The notes below the pieces were generated by a model that saw only the letters and a program-made list of their open reading frames with translations, ran no database searches and was not told where the DNA came from. Below, in pieces: positions 15,735-25,324 of a stretch of DNA of 55,257 bases. The DNA comes from Phycisphaerae bacterium (lineage in GTDB: Bacteria > Chloroflexota > Anaerolineae > 4572-78 > J111): NCBI GenBank assembly GCA_028285035.1, contig JANQQF010000172.1, forward strand, positions 1 to 55,257, read 5' to 3'. The translations under genes and the position numbers were made by a program. The first letter of the stretch is position 1, and every line of letters begins with the position of its first letter.

Positions 15735-18656
15735 CTACAACACCTTCTGTGTCGTCAACCAATCGCCACCATTTGTCTCATTAGCCCCATTAATCGCCTC
15801 TTCAGAGCCTAAAACCACGACAGTGCCAGCGCGGTTCATCTCATCCAATATATTAGCAAAGGCTTTGAAATCAGCAACGGAGGTGGCCAGGATTTCATCG
15901 CGATACTGTTGGCGCATCTCATCTGTGGCCCCAATCAGGTAGCGAGCCATTGAGCTGTAACCTTTGGCATCCGGCAATTGATAAGCATCCATCCGGCCAA
16001 TCGCCCCAATGATGCTATTGGTGACTTCATCGACGCTGAGATCAAGCTCACGGAGATAACTGCTGGTTTTGTCATATGTTTCCAGTGTCCCCAACAGGTT
16101 CGGATCACGATAGGAAAGGAAGGTCAGTACACCGGAGTCTTGATCAAATGAGCAGTAGCCACCATAAGCCCCACCTTGAACCCTGACCCGTTCCCACAGC
16201 CAGCTTGTGCGCAAGAAGTTAGTAATTGGTGAAATGGACCCGTGTAGCTCATAGCCCAAATCATACAAATTGGCCGCTTTCCCGACATAATTAACCTGTG
16301 CAGGAATTGTCAATCCTTCATGTTGGGGGAAGGTGCTTACAGACCATTCTTGAGGTTGAGCATCCACCTTTGGCAAGGCAGCCATAAAATCGGTCAGTTG
16401 AGGCTTAAATTGTTGCCAGTTCGCCTCATCAACCGTTACATTACAAAACATTTGGTTTTGATTAATCAGTAGATGTCGGATTTCCTCTAGCTTGGCTAAC
16501 ACAGTGGGCCAATCATTATCAACCTGTTCGGCCAGGTCGCGCACAAAGAAGAGTTGACTTACGCCACTGAGCTGTTCATCCAACCAGTCAGCCTCATTGA
16601 AACGAGCCCGCAAGCGGGTGTCAACTATACTATGCCCCCCTGGGATCAAACCTGCCTCCCGGCGAGCTTTCGACTCCAGCACAAGCTGTTTGATGCGAGC
16701 CTGATTGTCTAACCGTACCGTTTGCAAGACATCCTGCATAATCGCGAGCATATCTTGCGTTTGGTTCATCGTCGCCTTCCCTCGCAACGTAAGCCAAGCC
16801 GCGCTCCCTGGCTTATTTCGAAGCTGAGAAATCACCGATGAGGTCCATATTCCTCCGGTTTTTCGACCAATTCGCTGAGAGAGCTTAACAAAATCTTCGG
16901 TCTCAGTGCCTACCTTGAGTAAGGCATTACTAAACAGAGGGTAATAGGGGACTAAATCAGCGGGTAAAGCGTGCATATCAAAGCCAATGGCAAAGTAAAC
17001 GATACCATTGGTGAAAAGGTCGTGATAGAGAATATCATTTCCATTTGCTTGAATGATTTCCAGCGGAATTGTTTTATTCTGCTTATCCAAATCTTCTAAT
17101 TTCAAGCGAGGTAATTTTGCCAGGTCTTCAGGCGCATCGGGGGTTTCCTGCATCAATTTCAAGGCTTTAGTGTTATCAATAATCGCCTGTAGATCAGCCT
17201 CATTCATCTCCGCCCGTGCTTTGGCCAGTCGTTCCTTTTCAAGGGCATCATCTCGTTGTTGCTGCTCAGGATCGGGCTTCAGGGTCAGCGTGACTCGATG
17301 CTGATTTTGCACCAAATATTGATTGGTCAATTCTTCAAAGTAGCGAGGGTTTTCAGCCAGCTTTGTCTTGATGGCCACTAGCGGCGCTTCCAAAGCCAAG
17401 GGGGCCAACGGATCTCTATCGTACAACCAGTAATTGAGCGAACGCAGCATTAACGACAACCCACGTGGGTATGACCCGGTATTATTTTCGCGCAGATTGA
17501 ATTCAGTTGTATTCAAAGCTGCCTCAATCATATCAGGCTCAAATCCTTCGGCAACCAAATTGGCCATCGTGTCCAGAACTAACGCTTCAACCTCATCACA
17601 TGCCTTGACATCTACCCCCTTCAAGCCTGTAGAGAATGACATTTGGCGTAAATGCCCAGCGATTCCCCCGCCAGTCACATCTTCACCTAGCCCAGAGTCA
17701 ATGAGCGTTTTGCGCAAGGGGGAAGCGGATGTGCCGGTTAGGATATAAGACAAAATTTGTAAACTCAAGCGAACTTCAAGATCAAGAATCTCTGGTAAAA
17801 GCCAATTTATAGTAACATAGGCCTTGCTTTTTTCAGGATCGTCCGACTCACTCACCGCGTAAGTTTCAGTCATTGAACGAGGTTCGGTAAATAACGTTTG
17901 TAATGGAATAGAGGAGTCAATCTCTTTGGCCTCAAATTCATCAAGACAAGCGGCAATCAAACGTAATCTTTCATCAGGGTCGTCATCCCCATAGAAAAAT
18001 ATCTTGGCATTGGAGGGGTGATAGTAGGTCTCATGAAATTCCTTAAATTGCTCATAGGTCAGGTTTGGTATATCCTTGGGATCACCGCCGGAGTCAACCC
18101 CGTAGGTATTATCGGGAAAGAGGGCCTGCTTAACATATCGTCCCAAAACCCCATCTGGTGAGGAGTAGGCCCCCTTCATTTCATTAAAGACCACCCCTTT
18201 GTAAATCAAGGGATCATCGAGATTTTCCAACTCATAGTGCCACCCTTCTTGTTGTAAAATTTCGGGGGTGATCCGTGGATGAAATACGGCATCAAGATAT
18301 ACATCGATCAAGTTGTAAAAGTCCTGTGTATTCTGGCTAGCCACGGGGTAACAGGTGCGGTCAGGGTAGGTGAAGGCGTTGAGAAATGTTTTAAGCGAAC
18401 CTTTTAGCAGCTCAACAAATGGCTCTTTCAGGGGATATTTGCGTGAGCCACAAAGCACGGAGTGCTCCATAATGTGGGGGAGCCCCGTCGAGTCCTCAGG
18501 TGGGGTGCGAAACGTCACCCCAAATGTCTTATTCTCATCATCATTTTCCAAGGATAAGACTTCGGCCCCGGTCTTGATGTGTCGATAGAAACGTGCTTTT
18601 GTATTGATATCACTAACCATCTGCTCTGTTATGAGCTCAAACCCAGTATGAGTCAT
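15735..18656 (-). CDS. M16C metallopeptidase (presequence protease/PreP-like, insulinase superfamily)
   Basis: 973 residues, the usual length for this single-chain family. The inverted zinc motif HIMEH is at residues 61-65, and the distal Glu comes in 'GVVFNEMKGAYSS' about 75 residues later. 'DYPRGLS'-like and 'GxxxR' segments follow in the four-domain clamshell, and 'VQGGAYGGYCSFDQDSGV' is the conserved Arg-Tyr-type C-terminal motif region. Bacterial relatives degrade short peptides in the cytosol. GAGG lies before the ATG. It appears to be a single gene, ending at a bidirectional terminator. Confidence 0.93.
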   Translation of the reverse strand: MTHTGFELITEQMVSDINTKARFYRHIKTGAEVLSLENDDENKTFGVTFRTPPEDSTGLPHIMEHSVLCGSRKYPLKEPFVELLKGSLKTFLNAFTYPDRTCYPVASQNTQDFYNLIDVYLDAVFHPRITPEILQQEGWHYELENLDDPLIYKGVVFNEMKGAYSSPDGVLGRYVKQALFPDNTYGVDSGGDPKDIPNLTYEQFKEFHETYYHPSNAKIFFYGDDDPDERLRLIAACLDEFEAKEIDSSIPLQTLFTEPRSMTETYAVSESDDPEKSKAYVTINWLLPEILDLEVRLSLQILSYILTGTSASPLRKTLIDSGLGEDVTGGGIAGHLRQMSFSTGLKGVDVKACDEVEALVLDTMANLVAEGFEPDMIEAALNTTEFNLRENNTGSYPRGLSLMLRSLNYWLYDRDPLAPLALEAPLVAIKTKLAENPRYFEELTNQYLVQNQHRVTLTLKPDPEQQQRDDALEKERLAKARAEMNEADLQAIIDNTKALKLMQETPDAPEDLAKLPRLKLEDLDKQNKTIPLEIIQANGNDILYHDLFTNGIVYFAIGFDMHALPADLVPYYPLFSNALLKVGTETEDFVKLSQRIGRKTGGIWTSSVISQLRNKPGSAAWLTLRGKATMNQTQDMLAIMQDVLQTVRLDNQARIKQLVLESKARREAGLIPGGHSIVDTRLRARFNEADWLDEQLSGVSQLFFVRDLAEQVDNDWPTVLAKLEEIRHLLINQNQMFCNVTVDEANWQQFKPQLTDFMAALPKVDAQPQEWSVSTFPQHEGLTIPAQVNYVGKAANLYDLGYELHGSISPITNFLRTSWLWERVRVQGGAYGGYCSFDQDSGVLTFLSYRDPNLLGTLETYDKTSSYLRELDLSVDEVTNSIIGAIGRMDAYQLPDAKGYSSMARYLIGATDEMRQQYRDEILATSVADFKAFANILDEMNRAGTVVVLGSEEAINGANETNGGDWLTTQKVL

Positions 18657-18981
18657 TAGAACCTCGCATTTTATTTTAAAAGTATAAAAGGAAATTATGG
18701 TGAGCCGTGCAGGATTGTCAAGCCCGCCCTCTATGTTTGTTAGAGGGGAACCAATTTTGTTACTAATGCGTCATTCGTACGTAGCGAGTAAGCAAAAAGG
18801 AGGGCATTTTATCAAAATCGACTAAATCTTCATCGAACTACTTATTATCAATTTCGACTACATTTTAGCTTATTACTACTGACCCGGACATAGAAAGCTA
18901 AACACAATTCCTTGTTCCATGAGCCATCTTGAAAAGTTTAGAAAGTTACGTCTGGGTCAGTAATTACCAACGGAGGACATC
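18657..18981. other. 325-base intergenic region with a spaced inverted repeat
   Basis: No gene is supported. ACTGACCC (18878-18885) is mirrored by GGGTCAGT (18954-18961), and the match extends to about 11 of 12 bases if one mismatch is allowed. The 68-base spacer makes it too wide for a terminator. It could be an operator pair or the ends of a small decayed element. GGAGG at the right end serves the next gene. Confidence 0.35.
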
Positions 18982-19215
18982 ATGTCATCAAATCAACCAC
19001 CAGAAGGTGGAATACGTATTCTGCTCTTATTGCTTTCTTTTCTCATTCCTTTGGCTGGGGTCATTGTTGGCGTTATCTATTTACAACACGACAATCCTGC
19101 CAGTAAAGAATTCGCAAAACACGCCTTTATCACCGCTGTTGCCAGTTTTGCTCTGATTTGTATCTGTAGTGTTTGCGCTGGGGCAGCACCAATTCTATTA
19201 GAAGGTAGCCTCTAG
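18982..19215 (+). CDS. small membrane protein, two helices
   Basis: 77 residues. Two hydrophobic segments (about 10-32 and 48-70) are joined by a short loop with 'QHDNPASKEFAKHAFITA', as in DUF4870-like or TMEM-type small bacterial membrane proteins that carry a K-F.K.A/Y motif. A GGAGGACATC site precedes the ATG. It is bounded by a strong terminator, so it is probably a monocistronic gene. Function unknown. Confidence 0.6.
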   Translation: MSSNQPPEGGIRILLLLLSFLIPLAGVIVGVIYLQHDNPASKEFAKHAFITAVASFALICICSVCAGAAPILLEGSL

Positions 19216-19230
19216 CTACTAAAGGAACTT

Positions 19231-19269
19231 AAAAAGAGCGTTTGGGCATTGATCCCAAACGCTCTTTTT
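19231..19269. terminator. strong bidirectional terminator
   Basis: AAAAAGAGCGTTTGGG and CCCAAACGCTCTTTTT form a perfect 16-pair stem around a 7-base loop. It can end both the small membrane gene (plus) and the rpsB-tsf-pyrH-frr operon (minus). Confidence 0.92.
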
Positions 19270-19290
19270 AGGTTAATCAAGCGATTATGA

Positions 19291-19860
19291 TTAGACAGTC
19301 ATAATTTCTTCTGCTTTTTCTTTACCGATCTGATCAATCTTCTGAACATATTGGTCAGTCAACTTCTGTATTTCATCTTTACCACCATTATGTTCATCTT
19401 CTGATATCTCTTTGTCTTTTTCCAGTTTTTTTAGCTGGTCTAAGCCATTACGACGAACACTTCGGACTGAAACCTTACCCTCTTCAACCCGTTTTCCAGC
19501 AACTTTGGTTAACTCACGGCGCCGTTCTTCAGTCAATGAGGGGAGTTGTAAACGAATTATTTTACCATCATTGTTCGGGTTTAATCCCAGATCTGAGGTC
19601 ATAATGGCTTTCTCAATATCCTTAATTGATCCTGGATCAAAAGGTTTAATCGCAATCAATTGAGGCTCAGGCACGCTCACCAAGGCCAATTCTCTTAATG
19701 CGGTAGCGGTTCCATAATATTCAACAAGCAATCCATCTACCAGAGCCGTTGAAGCCCGTCCGGTCCGCAATCCTGCTAAATCTCTTTCCAAAGCATCAAC
19801 CGCGTTTTCCATACCTTCTTCTGCTTCAAGAAAAACTAGATCTAAACTTTCATTACTCAT
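19291..19860 (-). CDS. ribosome recycling factor
   Basis: 189 residues, close to the usual 185. 'ALERDLAGLRTGRASTALVDGLLVEYYGT' is the conserved helix 1 and hinge. 'DPGSIKDIEKAIMTSDLGLNPNNDGKIIRLQLPSLTEERRRELTK' is the diagnostic RRF core, and a long C-terminal helix follows. It frees ribosomes after termination with EF-G. Last gene of the rpsB-tsf-pyrH-frr operon, 58 bases after pyrH. Confidence 0.97.
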   Translation of the reverse strand: MSNESLDLVFLEAEEGMENAVDALERDLAGLRTGRASTALVDGLLVEYYGTATALRELALVSVPEPQLIAIKPFDPGSIKDIEKAIMTSDLGLNPNNDGKIIRLQLPSLTEERRRELTKVAGKRVEEGKVSVRSVRRNGLDQLKKLEKDKEISEDEHNGGKDEIQKLTDQYVQKIDQIGKEKAEEIMTV

Positions 19861-19918
19861 GAGCGCTCACCTCTATAATTTATTTGATTATATCATCTCT
19901 TGTTAGGATGACCTAAAA

Positions 19919-20635
19919 TCAATAGGTAATCAATGTTCCCATATTGTCACCCAAAATTGTCTTTTTCAAGCTTTCGGGTTGCCATAAATCGAGAACGACG
20001 ATGGGCATCTGGTTATCCATGCACAAGGTCAAGGCCGTTCCATCCATTACCTTTAAGCCTCGATTGAGCGCATCAATATAGGAGATGGTATCAAACTTAC
20101 GGGCGTTAGGATCACTCTTTGGATCCGACTCATATACGCCATCAACCTTGGTGGCCTTCACTAATAGTTCAGCATCAATTTCCATCGAACGCAAAGCCGC
20201 AGCGGTGTCCGTCGTAAAATAAGGATTTCCTGTGCCTGCCCCTAAAATCACCACCCGCCCTTTTTCTAAATGACGAATAGCTCGGCCTCGAATGTAGGGT
20301 TCGGCAACCGCTCGCATTTCGATGGCTGTCTGCACCCGCGTATCAAGCCCAACCCGGCCAAGGGCATCAGCTAGGGCCAAGGCATTCATCACCGTCGCTA
20401 ACATACCAATGTGATCGGCAGTCGTTCGGCTCATGCTGTGCGCCAAACCATCGACTCCACGCCACAAATTACCAGCCCCAATCACAATGGCAATCTCAAC
20501 GCCTAAATCGTGAATATCTTTAACCTTCAGGGCCAATACATTGGCCGAGTCAGCATTGATTCCAAAATTATTTTCCCCAGCAAGTGACTCGCCACCCAAC
20601 TTCAACAAAATTCGATTATATTTTGGCGTGGACAT
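19919..20635 (-). CDS. UMP kinase
   Basis: 238 residues. '[13 protein letters not shown]' is the amino-acid-kinase N-terminal motif, '[11 protein letters not shown]' the UMP-binding loop, '[14 protein letters not shown]' the conserved helix, and '[17 protein letters not shown]' the catalytic segment. It makes UDP from UMP and ATP. It is placed between tsf and frr as in many bacteria. On the minus strand a TATAAT (20664-20669) lies some 30 bases upstream of the start and may give it an extra promoter after the tsf hairpin, but no good -35 box is visible. Confidence 0.97.
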   Translation of the reverse strand: MSTPKYNRILLKLGGESLAGENNFGINADSANVLALKVKDIHDLGVEIAIVIGAGNLWRGVDGLAHSMSRTTADHIGMLATVMNALALADALGRVGLDTRVQTAIEMRAVAEPYIRGRAIRHLEKGRVVILGAGTGNPYFTTDTAAALRSMEIDAELLVKATKVDGVYESDPKSDPNARKFDTISYIDALNRGLKVMDGTALTLCMDNQMPIVVLDLWQPESLKKTILGDNMGTLITY

Positions 20636-20683
20636 TTATCTGACTCCGAGGGTATGGTTGTTTTATTATAGCAAAATTATAGA

Positions 20684-20745
20684 AAGACCGAAACACATGC
20701 TGTTTAGTGAGCAGTATTCCACAGAACAACACACGTTTCGGTCTT
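20684..20745 (-). terminator. hairpin between tsf and pyrH
   Basis: AAGACCGAAAC (20684-20694) and GTTTCGGTCTT (20735-20745) form 11 perfect pairs around a 40-base loop with some internal pairing. On the minus strand the stem ends in CTTTC rather than a long T-run, so it would be a weak terminator or an mRNA-processing site that sets the tsf:pyrH ratio. Confidence 0.5.
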
Positions 20746-20761
20746 AAAAGATTAGACAGGA

Positions 20762-21631
20762 TTAGTTTGAACCAAGTTCAAATCGGGCAAAACGATTGAT
20801 AGACAAAGACACTCCAACCTCTTTGCCAACACTCTCGACAAGTTGATTGATTTTCAGGCTATTGTCTTTAACAAATTCTTGATTCAAGAGCGTGATTTCA
20901 CCATACCACTTTTTGAGTTTTCCTTCAACGATACGCTCTTTGATGTTGTCGGGCTTGTTATCCTCAGCTAATTGGGCCAGGAAAATCTCTTTCTCTGCAG
21001 CAACAACATCGGCTGGCACATCAGCTTCCGATAAATAACGAGGAGCAGCGGCAGCAGCCTGAAGAGACAAATCGTGGCCTAATTCGCTAACTTTTTCGGC
21101 AGATGAACCACTAACCTCCACCAAAACCCCAATACGGCCACCCATATGAATATAGCTGTTGAGCACGCCCTCACCATCTAATTGGAAACGAGCCACATTG
21201 CGAATAATCATATTCTCGCCCAATTTAGCAATAACAGCGGTAAGCTGATCAGCCACTGTTATGTCAGCGTTATCGATAAACGGGGCGGCAGATAAGGCTT
21301 CAACATTATCCAAGGCAGGGTCGGCCATAACTTGGCGAACCAAAGCAGCTACAAAGGCCTCAAAGTCCTCGGTACGCGCCACAAAATCAGTCTCGCAGTT
21401 AACTTCAACGAGAACGCCAGTTTTACCATCTTCGCTGATCAGGGCGCTGACCAAGCCATCATTTGCCTCACGGCTCGCTTTTTTAGACGCAGCCGCAAGA
21501 CCCTTTTTTCGCAAAAATTCAATCGCTTTGTCAATGTCACCTTCGGTCTCTTGCAAAGCTTTTTTACAATCTAATATACCGGCTCCGGTTGACTCACGGA
21601 GTAATTTTACATCTGCGGTTGAAATGGACAC
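20762..21631 (-). CDS. elongation factor Ts
   Basis: 289 residues from a GTG at 21631 that has GGAGG four bases upstream; an earlier ATG adds six unsupported residues. 'VKLLRESTGAGILDCKKALQETEGDIDKAIEFLRKKGL' is the N-terminal domain. 'EVNCETDFVARTEDF' is the conserved core motif contacting EF-Tu (TDFV). The coiled-coil and C-terminal core are complete. It is the nucleotide exchange factor for EF-Tu and follows rpsB. Confidence 0.97.
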   Translation of the reverse strand: MSISTADVKLLRESTGAGILDCKKALQETEGDIDKAIEFLRKKGLAAASKKASREANDGLVSALISEDGKTGVLVEVNCETDFVARTEDFEAFVAALVRQVMADPALDNVEALSAAPFIDNADITVADQLTAVIAKLGENMIIRNVARFQLDGEGVLNSYIHMGGRIGVLVEVSGSSAEKVSELGHDLSLQAAAAAPRYLSEADVPADVVAAEKEIFLAQLAEDNKPDNIKERIVEGKLKKWYGEITLLNQEFVKDNSLKINQLVESVGKEVGVSLSINRFARFELGSN

Positions 21632-21673
21632 AATTCCTCCAAAAACCAATAATTATTTTAATTTGGCGTAACG

Positions 21674-21701
21674 AGAGGCGTCCAATATTAGTAACGCCTC
21701 T
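21674..21701 (-). promoter_or_regulatory. hairpin between rpsB and tsf
   Basis: AGAGGCGT (21674-21681) and ACGCCTCT (21694-21701) pair perfectly around a 12-base loop. No T-run follows on either strand, so it is not a standard terminator. It may shape the rpsB-tsf message. Confidence 0.4.
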
Positions 21702-21771
21702 TGATCTAAAATACCTAATTTAATTTTTGCTCTGCCATAGAGCTTTAGTTTGAAATCAAACGCTTTACTGC

Positions 21772-22821
21772 TTATGCCGTTGTTTCAGCTTCTGCTTCCT
21801 CTGAGGTTTCAGCCTCTGCCTCAGCTTCAGGAGCGGCTTCTTCAACAACTTCAGCCACAGCCTCGGCCTCAGCTTCTACTTCGGCCTCGGCAGTTGCTTC
21901 AGGCGTTGCCTCCTCCTCGGCTGGCGCTTCAGCAGCCGGAGCCTCTACAGTTTCTTCTACAGCAACCGCTGCTTCAGGAGCTGCTTCTTCAGTAGCAACG
22001 TCCTCAGCAGGTGCTTCGGGCTCTTCTTCAGCTTCAGCTTGGATCTTAGCCAAGGTGCTCGGGCCAAGATAGCGTTCCAGGGCTTCACCTTCACCCATTG
22101 TTGCCACCTCTTCCTCTTCAGCTTCCACAGTTTGCAAGATAGCCTGGCCGTCCAAGGCAGCGGTGGCCATTGTCTCCAAAATCAGCTTGATTGCTCGGAT
22201 CGCATCATCATTACTTGGGATAACATGATCAATTGGGTCAGGATCACAATTGGTATCGACCATAGCAATAACTGGGATACCCAAGGTGTTCGCCTCTTTT
22301 ACTGCCAGCGAGTCACGTCGCACATCCACCACAAATAATAAATTCGGCAAACGACGCATTTCTTTCAAACCGCCTAAACGATAATTAAGACGATTAATTT
22401 CCTTTTCACGCATCAACGCTTCTTTTTTGACAAGAACAGAAAACTCGCCACGGGCTTGTTTCTTTTCTGCTTCAAGCAAATAATCAATCCGCTGTCGAAT
22501 AGTTCGCCAGTTGGTTAATGTTCCCCCCAGCCAACGCTGATCAACATAAGGCATATGACAACGTTGCCCAGCGGCAATAATGCTATCTTGAGATTGGCGT
22601 TTTGTACCAACAAATAATACTAAGCCGCCAGATGAGACTGTGTCTTTTATCATTTCATAGGCTTGATTGAGGCGGGCAATTGTTTGCTGCAAATCGATAA
22701 TATGAATACCGTTCCGCTCGGTGAAGATGTACGGCTTCATTTTTGGATTCCAGCGACGGGTCCGATGACCAAAGTGGACCCCTGCTTCAAGCAGGGACTT
22801 CATAGGGACTACTGATGGCAT
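21772..22821 (-). CDS. 30S ribosomal protein S2 with long acidic C-terminal tail
   Basis: 349 residues from the ATG at 22821, which has GGAGG five bases upstream. Residues 1-235 are ordinary S2 ('[27 protein letters not shown]', '[14 protein letters not shown]', '[26 protein letters not shown]'). The last 110 or so residues are almost only Ala, Glu, Val, Pro and Thr, a disordered acidic tail not found in the roughly 240-residue E. coli protein. First gene of the translation operon, with its own promoter at 22968-22996. Confidence 0.96.
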   Translation of the reverse strand: MPSVVPMKSLLEAGVHFGHRTRRWNPKMKPYIFTERNGIHIIDLQQTIARLNQAYEMIKDTVSSGGLVLFVGTKRQSQDSIIAAGQRCHMPYVDQRWLGGTLTNWRTIRQRIDYLLEAEKKQARGEFSVLVKKEALMREKEINRLNYRLGGLKEMRRLPNLLFVVDVRRDSLAVKEANTLGIPVIAMVDTNCDPDPIDHVIPSNDDAIRAIKLILETMATAALDGQAILQTVEAEEEEVATMGEGEALERYLGPSTLAKIQAEAEEEPEAPAEDVATEEAAPEAAVAVEETVEAPAAEAPAEEEATPEATAEAEVEAEAEAVAEVVEEAAPEAEAEAETSEEAEAETTA

Positions 22822-22967
22822 AAATTCCTCCGTTTTTTTCTGAGGCCTCAAGCTTAATGTATTTAACCTGAAGCCTACCATCATCCACTCTCATCTACCA
22901 TTAGGGAGCCAAATAGGCACGGCCCTTCTGTCAAAGAGTGTGTTTATTTATAAAAACCCAAGAGAGA

Positions 22968-22996
22968 AGTATATCATAGCCGAGTAGAACGAGCAA
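22968..22996 (-). promoter_or_regulatory. probable promoter of rpsB
   Basis: On the minus strand TTGCTC (22996-22991), 17 bases, TATACT (22973-22968). The -10 box is five of six, the -35 box weaker. The start would lie near 22961, giving a leader of about 140 bases, long enough for ribosomal-protein feedback control. Confidence 0.5.
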
Positions 22997-23034
22997 GAAT
23001 ACAAATGATTATGGAAAGAGTTTGATCAAAAAGT

Positions 23035-23063
23035 TTGGCAAACTGCCTTATCGCAGGTATAAT
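23035..23063 (+). promoter_or_regulatory. promoter of dnaG-rpoD
   Basis: TTGGCA (23035-23040), 17 bases, perfect TATAAT (23058-23063). It predicts a start near 23070 and a 250-base leader before dnaG. Confidence 0.75.
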
Positions 23064-23234
23064 ACTCTTGTTTGTGACCACAACAAACTTAAAAACAATC
23101 TTTTCCAATTACAACTCAAAGCGTCAAATCATCTATTCACCCTCGCATAAGTAGGGAAAAAGAGCTTGCCACAATACAATTTTGGAAAAGTATTAGCCAA
23201 TACTCAAATACAATAAAATGAATTGTTTTCTTAA

Positions 23235-23279
23235 CTACTTCAAAATTGTAGTTGAATGAAGTAGCATTCGTTATTTTTT
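23235..23279 (+). promoter_or_regulatory. terminator-like hairpin in the dnaG leader, candidate attenuator
   Basis: CTACTTCA (23235-23242) pairs exactly with TGAAGTAG (23257-23264) around 14 bases, and TTATTTTTT follows within 8 bases. It lies downstream of the dnaG promoter and 43 bases before the dnaG start, so it could limit read-through into dnaG-rpoD. Confidence 0.5.
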
Positions 23280-23321
23280 GGGCATTTTTCACAATAATTT
23301 AGGGAGGGAACCCGGCTTTTT

Positions 23322-25307
23322 ATGAGCGTCATTGAAGATGTAAAAGCCAATGTAGATATTATTGACATTGTTTCTGAGACGGTTGCGCTCAAAAAATCGG
23401 GTCGAAGTTATACTGGATTTTGTCCGTTTCATCAAAACACCCGTACCCCTTCATTTGTCGTTTTTCCAGACACCCAAACATGGCGTTGTTTTGGTGCCTG
23501 TGCAGAAGGGGGTGACCTCTTTAGCTATCTAATGAAGCGTGATGGCTATAGTTTCAAGGAAGCACTCCACGCTTTGGCTGAAAGAGCTGGGATTGCTGTA
23601 ACATCAGGCTCAGATACTCCTGTCGAAGATAAAGATAAACAGAAGTTTCTTGAGCTTAATGCAGCGGCGGCCACTTACTTTCACAACCTATTAACCCAAG
23701 CGCCCGCCGCCGCCGAGGTTCGCGATTATCTTGTCAAACGGGAACTCACCTCCGATACAATTGCCCTCTTTGAGCTAGGTTACGCCCTCAATGAATGGGA
23801 TGCGTTGATCAAACATTTCACGGCCAGAGGTTACACTTTGGCAGAGTTGGTTGCGGCTGGCTTGGTTACAGAACGAGATGATGGGTCACCTGGTTATGAT
23901 CGTTTTCGACACCGGTTGATGATACCCATTCGGGATGCACAAGGTAAAGTGATTGGATTTGGAGCACGTGCCCTTGAAGCAAATCAGGTGCCAAAATATC
24001 TTAATTCACCCCAAACCACCCTTTTTGACAAAAGTAGCACCCTATATGGGCTGGATCTGGCAAAGAAGCATATTCGTCAAGCCGAACAGGTTGTTATCGT
24101 TGAAGGGTATATGGATGTCATTCAAGCATACCAGCGTGGTGCCGCGAATGTAGTCGCCCAAATGGGCACAGCCTTAACCGAGCAACAACTAAAAGTACTC
24201 AAGCGATTTACGAGCAATCTAGTCTTAGCGCTGGACTCGGATGCCGCTGGAAATGCCGCGACACTGCGGGGCATCAACACTGCGCGTGAGACGTTGGATC
24301 GTGAAACAGTACCAACCTTGACTGCGAGTGGGCTGGTCAAGTATGAAGGAAAGCTCAATGCCAATATTAGTATCGCCGCTTTACCCTCAGGCAAAGACCC
24401 TGATGATATCTTGCGTGAAGGGCTAGAGGTGTGGCAAAGTACAATAAACCAGGCTCTACCTGTTGTTGATTTTTACTTCAAGAGCATTACATCTAATCTG
24501 GACTTAGAAACAGCTAAGGGCAAAAGTGCAGCAGTTCGGGAACTAATCCCAATTTTGCGCGATATCAGCGACTCAATTGAGCAAGGGCATTATCTACAAA
24601 AGTTATCAAGACTGATCCACGTCGACGAACGAATTCTATTAGCCGAATTGCAAGGGGTACAAAACCAGCCAAAGTCAAAACGCAAAAGACGACAGCAGGC
24701 CAAAGGTGAGCTTCCTCCAGAAAAATTAGTTACGGCTAAGCCTCAAACCACAGAATCAGCTGCCTCGAAGCTCGAAACTTATTGTCTAGGTGTTATTATC
24801 AACAATCCACATACCCTCATTGGGGCGAATACAATCTTGGAACAACATGACACATTTGGGTTATCAGCAGATGATCTGAAACGAGGTGACAACAAAGAAA
24901 TATTCCAATCACTCCAATTATGGACAGCCTCACAAGAACCAAAATTGGACATCCTAGTAGAAATGGTGGGCGAAGATTTAGCCCCACATTTAGCAAATCT
25001 TGCCAGTCAGTGGCATAATAGACCAAAGATACCGATCAAAAATCTTGATCGTGATTTAAGTCTTGCCATTTTAAGATTAAAGTTGCAGAATTTAAATGAA
25101 CAGGTCAACGAGCTAACTTTTATTCAGCAAGATACCAGTTCAGACACAGTTACAACTCGACAATATACCGAAATGGTCGAGTATTATAAACAACAGCGAA
25201 AAAAATTAGAACACATTAGAGATGCATTATCGTTGGTAGGGCAACGACGTTTGGAAACGGATCAGTACGGAGAATCAGATCCGCAAACGAAAAAATCTAT
25301 TGCCTAG
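23322..25307 (+). CDS. DNA primase
   Basis: 661 residues, full length. The zinc-binding domain has C34-x2-H37 and C56-x3-C60 (CFGAC); E. coli has C-x2-C for the second pair. The TOPRIM core has '[10 protein letters not shown]' (catalytic Glu near 252) and 'LALDSDAAG' (metal-binding Asp pair). The C-terminal part is the helicase-interacting region. It makes RNA primers for replication. A GGAGGG site precedes the ATG. rpoD follows after 17 bases, the familiar macromolecular-synthesis operon without rpsU. Confidence 0.97.
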   Translation: MSVIEDVKANVDIIDIVSETVALKKSGRSYTGFCPFHQNTRTPSFVVFPDTQTWRCFGACAEGGDLFSYLMKRDGYSFKEALHALAERAGIAVTSGSDTPVEDKDKQKFLELNAAAATYFHNLLTQAPAAAEVRDYLVKRELTSDTIALFELGYALNEWDALIKHFTARGYTLAELVAAGLVTERDDGSPGYDRFRHRLMIPIRDAQGKVIGFGARALEANQVPKYLNSPQTTLFDKSSTLYGLDLAKKHIRQAEQVVIVEGYMDVIQAYQRGAANVVAQMGTALTEQQLKVLKRFTSNLVLALDSDAAGNAATLRGINTARETLDRETVPTLTASGLVKYEGKLNANISIAALPSGKDPDDILREGLEVWQSTINQALPVVDFYFKSITSNLDLETAKGKSAAVRELIPILRDISDSIEQGHYLQKLSRLIHVDERILLAELQGVQNQPKSKRKRRQQAKGELPPEKLVTAKPQTTESAASKLETYCLGVIINNPHTLIGANTILEQHDTFGLSADDLKRGDNKEIFQSLQLWTASQEPKLDILVEMVGEDLAPHLANLASQWHNRPKIPIKNLDRDLSLAILRLKLQNLNEQVNELTFIQQDTSSDTVTTRQYTEMVEYYKQQRKKLEHIRDALSLVGQRRLETDQYGESDPQTKKSIA

Positions 25308-25324
25308 AGAGCACACTAAAGACC

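Larger units (their letters stand above)
22822..23321. other. 500-base divergent control region of rpsB and dnaG
   Basis: No gene here. It contains back-to-back promoters for rpsB (minus) and dnaG (plus), about 140 bases of rpsB leader and about 250 bases of dnaG leader. The dnaG leader is AT-rich. It has a long-range inverted repeat, CTTTTCCAA (23100-23108) with TTGGAAAAG (23182-23190), and a terminator-like hairpin near its end. Confidence 0.7.
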
